DNA of 7,013 bases from Methanobacteriota archaeon (GTDB taxonomy: Archaea; Thermoplasmatota; Thermoplasmata; RBG-16-68-12). The notes beneath the pieces are model-generated. The model saw nothing but the letters and a program-made list of their open reading frames with translations, was not told the origin of the DNA and did no database searches. How positions within the stretch are numbered: position 1 is the first letter of the stretch; each line of letters starts with the position of its first letter. The stretch is from positions 1 through 7,013 of the forward strand of contig VBLU01000047.1 of NCBI GenBank assembly GCA_005879065.1, written 5' to 3'. The position numbers and the translations under genes were made by a program. Positions 1 to 4,751 of the stretch are shown here, piece after piece.

Positions 1-164
1 TGGACGCGCGGTTCGGCCCGATCCGGGCGCCGGCGAAATTGGCGGGGGAGCTGTCCGCGATTCCAGGCGTCGTGGGGCACGGCCTCTTCGTCCGAATGGC
101 GAGTGTCGTCTTCGTGGCGTCCGGCAAAGGCGTCCGAACGTTGCGCGCTACGCGAACGTCTTGA
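1..164 (+). CDS. rpiA: Ribose-5-phosphate isomerase A, C-terminal part (5' end outside window)
   Basis: The frame beginning at base 3 reads 53 residues to a TGA at 162-164. It contains AIPGVVGHGLFV and then MASVVFVASGKGVRTL, the characteristic C-terminus of RpiA, in which the last beta-strand and GxG-containing segment precede a short variable tail. RpiA is a cytosolic enzyme that interconverts ribose-5-phosphate and ribulose-5-phosphate in the pentose phosphate pathway. Many archaea lack the oxidative branch and use it to make ribose for nucleotides. The catalytic residues lie upstream, outside the window, so activity cannot be judged from this fragment. Its last 17 nt overlap, tail to tail, the end of the regulator on the other strand. 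The family call is confident because the C-terminal signature is distinctive and the reading is free of stops. Confidence 0.88.
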   Translation, partial: DARFGPIRAPAKLAGELSAIPGVVGHGLFVRMASVVFVASGKGVRTLRATRTS

Positions 165-471
165 GCCGCTTGCGGTTCGCCTCGATCCGCTCGATCTTCG
201 TCTGTTCCTCACGGTCGATGGTGGCGAGGATCTCGGACCACGGGACACTCAGGCGATACGAATGTACGGGCCGGCCCTTGCCTTCCTTCTTGATGTCGCG
301 CTTGTCGACCCATCGGCGACGACGCAGTTCCTGCATCGCGATGCTGACCTCGGGCTGGCGGAGTCCGGTCGCCTTCTCGATCTCCACCGACGTCGTCTCT
401 TCGCGCTTCGACAGGAAGACGAGGGTCTTGGCGATGTTCCGCGAAAGGCCGGTCTCGATGAGCAGGTCCAC
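148..471 (-). CDS. Winged helix-turn-helix transcriptional regulator (archaeal, small)
   Basis: From GTG (469-471) this is a 107-residue basic protein. Residues about 5-50 form a helical DNA-binding core, with the recognition segment around GLRQPEVSIAMQEL (36-49). A wing follows (about 54-74, WVDKRDIKKEGKGRPVHSYRL without its last residue), and then a charged helix (80-105) likely to mediate dimerisation. This is the TrmB/ArsR-like architecture common in archaea; relatives I recall share the RQPEVSIAM and EGKGRPV segments. The ligand and targets are unknown. The start is uncertain. No Shine-Dalgarno sits before the GTG, but a perfect GGAGGT (500-505) lies 4 nt before an in-frame CTG (493-495), which would add eight residues and give a 115-aa protein. 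An AT-rich promoter lies at 543-557. The gene is divergent from rpl44e and convergent with rpiA. It may be autoregulated, which is inference. Confidence 0.85.
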   Translation of the reverse strand: MDLLIETGLSRNIAKTLVFLSKREETTSVEIEKATGLRQPEVSIAMQELRRRRWVDKRDIKKEGKGRPVHSYRLSVPWSEILATIDREEQTKIERIEANRKRLKTFA

Positions 472-499
472 CAGGGTTTCGTCTCTTCGACTCAGGCGG

Positions 500-505
500 A
501 CCTCC
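500..505 (-). promoter_or_regulatory. Shine-Dalgarno GGAGGT pointing to a CTG start of the regulator
   Basis: On the minus strand GGAGGT is followed after 4 nt by an in-frame CTG (493-495). The GTG at 469-471 is 28 nt from this site, too far for normal spacing, and there is no ATG, GTG or TTG in frame between. The site therefore either supports a rare CTG initiation codon, giving an N-terminus beginning (M)SRRDETLVDLL, or is not used. Which start is real is inference. Confidence 0.5.
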
Positions 506-542
506 CTGCTCGTTTGTATCTCCCCGCCAATTATTAATTTAA

Positions 543-559
543 CAATATATATTTCTTCC
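543..559 (-). promoter_or_regulatory. TATA box and BRE of the regulator gene
   Basis: Read on the minus strand, purine-rich GGAAGAAA (BRE-like) runs straight into ATATATATTG, a strong archaeal TATA element in an otherwise GC-rich region. A transcript start about 25 nt downstream falls near 523-526. This leaves a leader of roughly 28 nt that would contain the GGAGGT site at 500-505, consistent with initiation at 495. It is read from sequence only. Confidence 0.65.
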
Positions 560-577
560 GATTGAAGCCGATTGAAG
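558..577. repeat. Perfect 10-bp tandem repeat (CCGATTGAAG x2) beside the regulator promoter
   Basis: CCGATTGAAG occurs at 558-567 and again at 568-577 with no gap. The first copy abuts, and slightly overlaps, the BRE of the regulator promoter. A one-turn spacing of identical half-sites next to TATA/BRE is where an archaeal repressor or activator could bind on one face of the helix. A role as operator is inference. Confidence 0.5.
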
Positions 578-688
578 ACGTCTCGGGCGACGCGAATCCC
601 AAATTCGAATTCCTTCGCGGGGCCAAAGACGATCCGTTTGCTTCGGTCCGAGGTCGGTCGGTTCCCCAGTCCGGCGAACCCAGCAACC

Positions 689-697
689 CTTTAATAC
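689..697 (+). promoter_or_regulatory. TATA box of the rpl44e operon
   Basis: AACCCTTTAATAC (685-697) contains TTTAATA preceded by A/C-rich bases. The expected transcript start about 25 nt downstream, near 718-722, leaves only some 12-15 nt before the rpl44e ATG at 733, so the first gene has a very short leader. A similar AAAACCCTTTACG lies upstream of the peroxiredoxin gene. Confidence 0.6.
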
Positions 698-732
698 AGG
701 TTCTTCTCTGTTACGGCGCCCGGTCGGCCTCC

Positions 733-1020
733 ATGAAGATGCCTCAGCGTATCCGCGGTTATTGTCCTTTCTGCAACCAGCACAGGGAGCTCGAAGTGGA
801 GCGGGTCAAGAACCGTCCGCGGTCGGAGCTCCGGGCGGGGCAGAGGCGGTTCCGGCGCGTGACCGCCGGATATGGCGGCTTCCCGCGTCCGAAGCCGGAG
901 GGCCGCGAGAAACCGACGAAACGGATCCATCTGCGGTTCCGCTGCCGCGAGTGTCACAAGGCCCATCAGCGGCCCGGGATCCGGGCGAAGAAGTTCGAGC
1001 TCGTGGAGGTGCACAAGTGA
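733..1020 (+). CDS. rpl44e: Ribosomal protein eL42 (L44e)
   Basis: This 95-residue protein matches archaeal L44e along its whole length. It starts MKMPQRIRGYCPFC, has SELRAGQRRFRRVTAGYGGF in the centre, and closes with RAKKFELVE. Zinc-ribbon cysteine pairs are C11/C14 and C71/C74. The protein sits near the tRNA E site of the large ribosomal subunit and is found only in archaea and eukaryotes. The ATG at 733 is chosen because MKMP is the family N-terminus. The reading frame stays open upstream to about 562, but those residues are unconserved and precede the TATA box. It is first in a five-gene operon. Its TGA overlaps the GTG start of rps27e (GTGA), suggesting translational coupling and stoichiometric synthesis of the two ribosomal proteins. 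Confidence 0.96.
   Translation: MKMPQRIRGYCPFCNQHRELEVERVKNRPRSELRAGQRRFRRVTAGYGGFPRPKPEGREKPTKRIHLRFRCRECHKAHQRPGIRAKKFELVEVHK
1005..1010 (+). promoter_or_regulatory. Shine-Dalgarno of rps27e inside rpl44e
   Basis: GGAGGT lies within the last codons of rpl44e, 6 nt before the GTG at 1017. It fixes the rps27e start despite the non-ATG codon and the 4-nt overlap with the rpl44e stop. Confidence 0.75.
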
Positions 1021-1196
1021 TCCCGAAACCCACGAGCCAGTTCCTCCGGGTCAAGTGCGAGGATTGCGGCAACGAGCAGATCGTCTTCGACCGCGCCGCG
1101 AGCGTGGTCCTGTGTCCGGTCTGCGGCGCCACCGTCGCGAAGCCGACGGGCGGGAAGGCCGCGATCCGAGGCGAGATCCTGGGGGTCCTCGAGTAG
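1017..1196 (+). CDS. rps27e: Ribosomal protein eS27 (S27e)
   Basis: Starting at GTG 1017, this encodes 59 residues beginning MIPKPTSQFLRVKCEDC. It has the S27e zinc ribbon with C14-x2-C17 and C33-x2-C36 (VLCPVCGATVAKPTGGKA), and the family's usual short length. It is a small-subunit ribosomal protein of archaea and eukaryotes that binds 16S rRNA in the body/platform region. The start is set by GGAGGT six bases upstream, and the first codon shares GTGA with the rpl44e stop. The stop TAG (1194-1196) abuts the ATG of aif2a with no spacer. The pairing L44e–S27e followed by aIF2alpha is a conserved archaeal gene order, which strengthens the assignment. No residue looks anomalous. Confidence 0.95.
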   Translation: MIPKPTSQFLRVKCEDCGNEQIVFDRAASVVLCPVCGATVAKPTGGKAAIRGEILGVLE

Positions 1197-2000
1197 ATGG
1201 CGGAGGCGAAGACGGCCACCGCGCGCGGCTACGACTGGCCCGACGAGGGCGAGCTCGTCGTGTGCACCGTATCGAACGTGAAGAATTTCGGCGCGTTCGT
1301 GACCCTGGACGAGTACGAGAGCAAGGAGGGCTTCATCCACATCGCAGAGGTCTCCTCCGGCTGGATCAAGTACATCCGGGACTACGTCCGCGAAGGCCAG
1401 AAGGTCGTCTGCAAGGTCCTGAAGGTCGACAAGGAGAAGGGACACATCGACCTCTCGCTGAAGGCGGTCAACGAACACCAGCGCCGCGAGAAGATCCAGG
1501 AATGGAAGAACGAGCAGAAGGCGGAGAACCTCCTGGGGATCGTGGCCCAGCGTCTCGGCAAGACGGTCGACGAGTGCTGGCAGGATTTCGGGTACGACAT
1601 CCTCGATTCGTTCGGCACCTTGTACCGCGCGTTCGAGGAGAGCGTGATGGACGAGCACGCCCTCGAGGGCGAGGGCTTCAAGGGCCCTTGGGTGAAGACG
1701 TTCATCGAGGTCGCGCGGGAGAACATCATCCCGCCGCACGTCACGATCGACGGCTACGTCGAGGCGACCGACTTCTGCCCGGACGGAGCGATCCACATCA
1801 AGGAGGCACTCGCGAAGGCCGCGATGGAGTCGGACGGCCTATCCGTGAAGGTGCAATATATCGGCGCGCCACGATACCGGCTCGTCGTAAAGGCGCCCGA
1901 CTACAAGACCGCGGAAGAGGAGATCCAGAAGGCGGCCGCCCGGGTGATCAAAGTCGTGACCGCGAAAGGCGGCGAAGCGAAATTCCACCGGAAGGACTGA
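1197..2000 (+). CDS. aif2a: Translation initiation factor aIF2 subunit alpha
   Basis: The 267-residue protein has an N-terminal S1/OB domain (about 18-89: GELVVCTVSNVKNFGAFV ... GHIDLSLK), the motif HQRREKIQEWKNEQKAE (94-110), a helical middle domain to about 175, and a C-terminal alpha/beta domain (about 176-260). This is the standard three-domain aIF2alpha layout and length. It forms the heterotrimer with aIF2beta and aIF2gamma that carries initiator Met-tRNA to the small subunit; the alpha C-terminal domain contacts gamma and tRNA. Residue S53 (EVSSGWIK) aligns by eye with the phosphorylated Ser51 of eukaryotic eIF2alpha. The N-terminus has about 10 residues more than compact homologues. 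The ATG follows the rps27e stop directly, with GGGGGT (1181-1186) as a possible ribosome site. Confidence 0.96.
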   Translation: MAEAKTATARGYDWPDEGELVVCTVSNVKNFGAFVTLDEYESKEGFIHIAEVSSGWIKYIRDYVREGQKVVCKVLKVDKEKGHIDLSLKAVNEHQRREKIQEWKNEQKAENLLGIVAQRLGKTVDECWQDFGYDILDSFGTLYRAFEESVMDEHALEGEGFKGPWVKTFIEVARENIIPPHVTIDGYVEATDFCPDGAIHIKEALAKAAMESDGLSVKVQYIGAPRYRLVVKAPDYKTAEEEIQKAAARVIKVVTAKGGEAKFHRKD

Positions 2001-2004
2001 GGCG

Positions 2005-2175
2005 ATGCGCTCGATCCTCAAGAAGTGCACCGCGTGCGGCCGTTACTCCCTGAAGGACGTCTGCCCGAACTGCGGTCGTGCGACGGGGAGCCCGATGCCG
2101 CCGCGGTATTCTCCCGAGGACCGCTATGGGGCGTACAGGCGCAAACTTAAGCGGGTCCATGAATTGGAGAGGTGA
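2005..2175 (+). CDS. nop10: H/ACA RNP protein Nop10
   Basis: A short gene of 56 residues begins MRSILKKCTACGRYSLKDVC. It has a small zinc ribbon with C8/C11 and C20/C23, followed by the linker and amphipathic helix RYSPEDRYGAYRRKLKR. Length, cysteine spacing and the PRYSPEDRYG segment are those of archaeal Nop10. In archaea Nop10 binds the pseudouridine synthase Cbf5, with Gar1 and L7Ae, in H/ACA guide ribonucleoproteins that pseudouridylate rRNA. It lies 4 nt after aif2a and 6 nt before the PAC2 gene, the conserved archaeal order aIF2alpha–Nop10–PAC2. AAGGAC (1992-1997) is a plausible ribosome-binding site. The gene is short enough to be missed by length-filtered gene finding, but the call is secure. 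Confidence 0.95.
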   Translation: MRSILKKCTACGRYSLKDVCPNCGRATGSPMPPRYSPEDRYGAYRRKLKRVHELER

Positions 2176-2181
2176 GACGCC

Positions 2182-2943
2182 ATGGACAACATCACCATCC
2201 GATATACGGACCATCCGAAGCTGGACGACCCGATCTTCATCGAAGGCCTCCCTGGCATCGGGAACGTCGGCAAGCTCGCCGCGGAACACCTGAAGGACGA
2301 GCTGAAGGCGGTCAAGTTCGCGGAGATCTTCTCGAAGTACTTCCCGCCCCAGGTCCTCGTCCAGGACGATGGGCAGGTGAAGCTCGTGAACAACGAGATG
2401 CATTTCGTGAAGCGGGGACCGGGGCGGGACCTCGTCCTCCTGACCGGCGACTACCAGGGCCTCACCCCGGAGGGCCAGTACGAGCTGAGCGACTTCATCC
2501 TTCGGGAGTTGAAAAAGCTCGGCGTGCGCCGGATCTTCACCCTCGGAGGGTACGGCATGGGCCGCATGGTGACGAAGCCGCGGGTCCTCGGGGCCGCGAC
2601 GGGCGCGGATCTCGTGAAGGAGATGGAGAAGTACGGTGTCGTGTTCTCCCGCGGGGAACCCGGTGCCGGCATTGTCGGCGCGAGCGGTTTATTGCTCGGA
2701 CTCGGCCGCCTGTATGACATGCAGGCGGTGTGCCTGATGGGGGAGACGTCCGGTTACTTCGTCGATCCGAAGAGCGCGCAGGCCGTCCTGGACGTCCTCA
2801 CGAAATACCTGGGTCTCGAGATCTCCTTCAACGAGCTCGAGAACAAGGCGAAACAGATCGATCAGATCACGTCGAAGTTGAAGGACATTGAGGCGGCCCC
2901 CGAAACTCCGGACAAGCGCGAAGACCTCGGATACATCGGTTAG
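2182..2943 (+). CDS. PAC2-family proteasome assembly chaperone
   Basis: The 253-residue protein matches the archaeal PAC2 (PbaB-like) family. It has FIEGLPGIGNVGKLAAEHL (about 18-36), DLVLLTGDYQGLTPEGQYEL (about 83-102), the glycine-rich FTLGGYGMGRMV (about 119-130), GAGIVGASGLLLGLGRL (about 160-176), and a charged C-terminal helix followed by the tail DLGYIG. Eukaryotic PAC2 and archaeal PbaB chaperone assembly of 20S proteasome alpha rings, and some use C-terminal residues that dock into alpha-ring pockets. The catalytic proteasome subunits are not in this window. It is the last gene of the rpl44e operon. GGTGAG overlapping the nop10 stop may serve as its ribosome site, and the ATG is 6 nt after that stop. 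The family assignment is firm; the molecular role in this organism is inferred from homology. Confidence 0.92.
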   Translation: MDNITIRYTDHPKLDDPIFIEGLPGIGNVGKLAAEHLKDELKAVKFAEIFSKYFPPQVLVQDDGQVKLVNNEMHFVKRGPGRDLVLLTGDYQGLTPEGQYELSDFILRELKKLGVRRIFTLGGYGMGRMVTKPRVLGAATGADLVKEMEKYGVVFSRGEPGAGIVGASGLLLGLGRLYDMQAVCLMGETSGYFVDPKSAQAVLDVLTKYLGLEISFNELENKAKQIDQITSKLKDIEAAPETPDKREDLGYIG

Positions 2944-3033
2944 AGGTCCTGCGGATAATCCGCCGGCCAATCGGTTTGGGGCGGGTTGCCGTCCCCTCAT
3001 GGCCTCCTCGGCCTCATGGGAGAATCCCACGAA

Positions 3034-3043
3034 ATCTCTATAC
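3034..3043 (+). promoter_or_regulatory. Probable promoter of the DUF835 gene
   Basis: TCTCTATAC within AAATCTCTATAC (3032-3043) is the only AT-rich element in the 128-nt gap after the PAC2 gene. It predicts a transcript start near 3063-3068, so the mRNA would begin only a few bases before the ATG at 3072. That near-leaderless arrangement supports this start over the weak TTG at 2976. Confidence 0.45.
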
Positions 3044-3071
3044 GGACGTCCGGGCCTTATGCCGCACAGGG

Positions 3072-3773
3072 ATGGGCGACGACGAGAAGCGCAAGGCCTT
3101 TCTGAAAGGCTTTGAGGAAGGTCTCAAGTCCGCGTGGCGGGAGATCGGCTCCCTCACGACCCGCGGGTATTCGTCCACGGAACTGGGGGTGCTCGCGAAG
3201 TCGAAGTTGGCGGTCCTGTTCCGCGACGTCGAGGCCATGGAAAGCCGCCTCATCGAGGAAGAGGGAATCCCGGTCGTCGGTGGGGGCGAGCTCTCCGCTC
3301 GGAGCGACATCGGCCGCCGTGGCGTGTACCTCGTTCGCGAACCGAAGGCGGAGCGTGTGTTCTCGCTGTTTTCCGATCTCCTCCAGACGAACGCACGTGG
3401 GCTCTGCATCACCCGCATCCATCCGGATGACTTGCGATCCCGGTATCCGATCGAAGGCGCCGGATTCATCTGGCTTTCCAAATCCGCCGGAGGCACGGCG
3501 AAAGGGATGGCGGTCGCGGAGCCGAGCGCGCTCGTCGACATCGCCACGGCCATCTCCGACTTCGCGTCGGATGGCGGGAATGCGGCAGTCGTCCTGGAAG
3601 GCCTCGAGTACATGATCTCGCAGAACGGGTTTGCGTCGATCATGCGGTTCCTGCAAAAGGTGAACGAGAAGATCACGCTGAACGACTCGTACCTCCTGAT
3701 CTCGGCGAATCCGGCGGCGATGAAGGAGCAGGAATACCGACTCCTCGCAAAGGAAGTCGCCGCCGAGATATAG
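3072..3773 (+). CDS. DUF835 domain-containing protein
   Basis: The 233-residue soluble protein has no membrane segment. Residues 1-64 form a charged helical segment (KAFLKGFEEGLKSAWREI; GYSSTELGVLAKSK). Residues about 84-230 form a DUF835 domain with the typical core LEGLEYMISQNGF (175-187), FLQKVNEKITLNDSYLL (193-209) and the end segment MKEQEYRLLAKEV. DUF835 proteins are common in Thermoplasmata and Thermococci, often fused to PAS or signalling domains. Their fold is thought to relate to ATPase or sensory modules, but function is not established. No PAS, kinase or receiver domain is present, so this is a stand-alone form. The frame is open to a TTG at 2976, but those 32 residues look non-coding and precede the promoter; ATG 3072 fits. 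It converges on the membrane protein gene with a 4-bp gap. Confidence 0.85.
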   Translation: MGDDEKRKAFLKGFEEGLKSAWREIGSLTTRGYSSTELGVLAKSKLAVLFRDVEAMESRLIEEEGIPVVGGGELSARSDIGRRGVYLVREPKAERVFSLFSDLLQTNARGLCITRIHPDDLRSRYPIEGAGFIWLSKSAGGTAKGMAVAEPSALVDIATAISDFASDGGNAAVVLEGLEYMISQNGFASIMRFLQKVNEKITLNDSYLLISANPAAMKEQEYRLLAKEVAAEI

Positions 3774-3777
3774 CGCC

Positions 3778-4404
3778 TCATCGGTCCGACGGCGAAGCGA
3801 CTGGCACGGGTTGCCGCCGAGACGCCCGGTCCGATTGAAGGAGCGACACGAGGACGAGGACCGTGACGAGTTCGACCAGTTTCGAGACGATCCCGAGAGG
3901 TTCCACCTCTTCCACGAACCCGATGGGCCATATCGCCATCGTCCGTGTGGCGATGTAGGCGAGGATCAGAAACACGGTGATGGCAAGCCATAGGGCTTCA
4001 AGTCGATACTTCGTGTACGGGATCACAAAGGCGGCCGCGAGCTGAACCGCCGAGAAGAACGCGAAGAAGGCCGCCGAGAACCGATCGCCAAGGTGGTCAT
4101 TGAACGCATAAAGATGCAACGAGCCGTCCGCCAGGAACAGCAACGCGACGATGAATCGCTTCGCCCGATCGCCACCCAGGAGGATCTGGGGAAAGTTCTC
4201 GAATCCGACACCGATCGTCGAGAAGGCGACCCCGAACATCGTCATGAAAAGCCGAAGGGGGAACGTGGTCGAGGACCCGTGCCCGGTGGGCTGCGATGCG
4301 ATTTCGAAGAGGCCGAGGAAGTCCGCGACCCATCCGACGAGGACGATGAGGACCCCGCAGACGAGGAACGCAAGCTCCGTGATGCTCGGCCGGGTTCGTT
4401 GCAT
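3778..4404 (-). CDS. Six-helix integral membrane protein of unknown function
   Basis: The 208-residue protein has six predicted membrane helices: about 11-33, 50-71, 84-102, 109-130, 135-158 and 170-190. Connections are short, and the cytoplasmic-type tail is basic and proline-rich. Polar residues inside or near helices include D93, H97 and H104 (FLADGSLHLYAFNDHLG). The stretch from T153 to E178 (ATRTMAIWPIGF, then EPLGIVSKLVE) recalls the pattern SRTxGxPxG…EPxGxxDxxxxxxE, which I associate with an uncharacterised membrane protein family in actinobacteria and archaea; that is recollection, not a search. No transporter or enzyme signature is visible. Start ATG at 4402-4404 lacks a Shine-Dalgarno, and I see no clear promoter. 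Its stop is 4 bp from that of the DUF835 gene on the other strand. Confidence 0.75.
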   Translation of the reverse strand: MQRTRPSITELAFLVCGVLIVLVGWVADFLGLFEIASQPTGHGSSTTFPLRLFMTMFGVAFSTIGVGFENFPQILLGGDRAKRFIVALLFLADGSLHLYAFNDHLGDRFSAAFFAFFSAVQLAAAFVIPYTKYRLEALWLAITVFLILAYIATRTMAIWPIGFVEEVEPLGIVSKLVELVTVLVLVSLLQSDRASRRQPVPVASPSDR

Positions 4405-4470
4405 CCCGGTCGTCGAGGGCAGAGAGAACCATCTAGTTTCCGTTGTCCGACTCCTGGGGAACCGAGTTCC

Positions 4471-4484
4471 AAAAGCATTTATGG
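4471..4484 (+). promoter_or_regulatory. TATA element upstream of tRNA-Glu
   Basis: AAAAGCATTTATGG has an A-rich BRE-like start and a TTTATGG box centred about 27 nt before the first base of the tRNA (4509), the standard archaeal distance. On the other strand the same bases read CCATAAATGC and could serve the membrane protein gene with an approximately 50-nt leader; that second use is speculative. Confidence 0.6.
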
Positions 4485-4508
4485 CCTACGCCGCTAACCA
4501 GCCGTTTC

Positions 4509-4583
4509 GCTCCCGTAGTCTAGTCCGGTCAAGGATCGGGGCCTTTCGAGCCTCAGACGCGGGTTCGAATCCCGCCGGGAGCA
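4509..4583 (+). tRNA. trnE: tRNA-Glu (anticodon UUC)
   Basis: The 75 bases fold as a complete cloverleaf. The acceptor stem is GCTCCCG/CGGGAGC with seven pairs, followed by T8 A9. The D stem is GTCT/GGAT (one G-T pair) with loop AGTCCGGTCAA. The anticodon stem is GGGGC/GCCTC with loop CTTTCGA, giving anticodon TTC. The variable loop is AGAC. The T stem is GCGGG/CCCGC with loop TTCGAAT. A is the discriminator base. CCA is not encoded, as expected in archaea, and there is no intron. The product charges with glutamate and reads GAA/GAG. It is transcribed alone from a TATA element at 4471-4484 and is followed by a T-rich stretch. The open frame across it on the other strand (…MLPAGFEPASEAR…) is the well-known antisense translation of a tRNA. 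Confidence 0.97.
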
Positions 4584-4593
4584 TGTTACTTTT
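4584..4593 (+). terminator. T-rich stretch after tRNA-Glu, possible terminator
   Basis: TGTTACTTTT directly follows the discriminator base. Archaeal RNA polymerase ends transcription at T-rich tracts without needing a hairpin, so this is a plausible tRNA terminator, though the run is short and interrupted. Confidence 0.35.
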
Positions 4594-4751
4594 AGCACGC
4601 CGTTGCACGAGTGCGGCCCGGTGGCTCAGGATACGGACCCCCAGATCCCGCGTCACGTCCAGCATGATGTATGCGTGCGTTCGGCGCGTGTCCACGTCAG
4701 TCCTAAATAGTAGCCAGACCTCCTTTTCATCTCCGTGAGAGGGCCCGATCT
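4594..4751 (+). promoter_or_regulatory. Intergenic region with probable promoter for the LHTHD protein (TAAATAG at 4704-4710)
   Basis: I see no gene in this stretch. CCTAAATAG (4702-4710) is its best TATA candidate and predicts transcription from near 4730, leaving a leader of about 20 nt. Purine-rich GAGAGGG (4737-4743) lies 8 nt before the GTG start at 4752 and may act as a weak ribosome-binding site. Bases from about 4617 (GGCCCGGTGGCTCAGGATAC) vaguely resemble a tRNA 5' half, but no cloverleaf forms. Confidence 0.4.

Noticed and set aside
562..732. N-terminal extension of L44e upstream of ATG 733
   Set aside because: It contains the promoter, is not like any L44e, and MKMP at 733 is the family start.
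966..1796. Minus-strand open frame opposite aif2a
   Set aside because: An antisense shadow; the plus strand encodes conserved S27e and aIF2alpha.
872..2053. Long plus-strand open frame (393 codons) across rps27e and aif2a
   Set aside because: It is Arg/Gly-rich low-complexity translation in a shifted frame of two certain genes, caused by high GC.
3038..3991. Minus-strand open frame of 317 codons opposite the DUF835 gene
   Set aside because: Ser/Arg-rich composition without recognisable motifs; the DUF835 domain on the plus strand explains the region.
4093..4497. Plus-strand frames opposite the membrane protein
   Set aside because: Charged, low-complexity shadows; the minus strand has clear periodic hydrophobic helices.
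4617..4690. Second tRNA-like sequence beginning GCCCGGTGGCTCAG
   Set aside because: The 5' part resembles a tRNA D arm, but no acceptor, anticodon or T arm pairs with it.
4486..4695. Minus-strand frame containing MLPAGFEPASEAR
   Set aside because: This is the typical spurious translation of the antisense strand of a tRNA.
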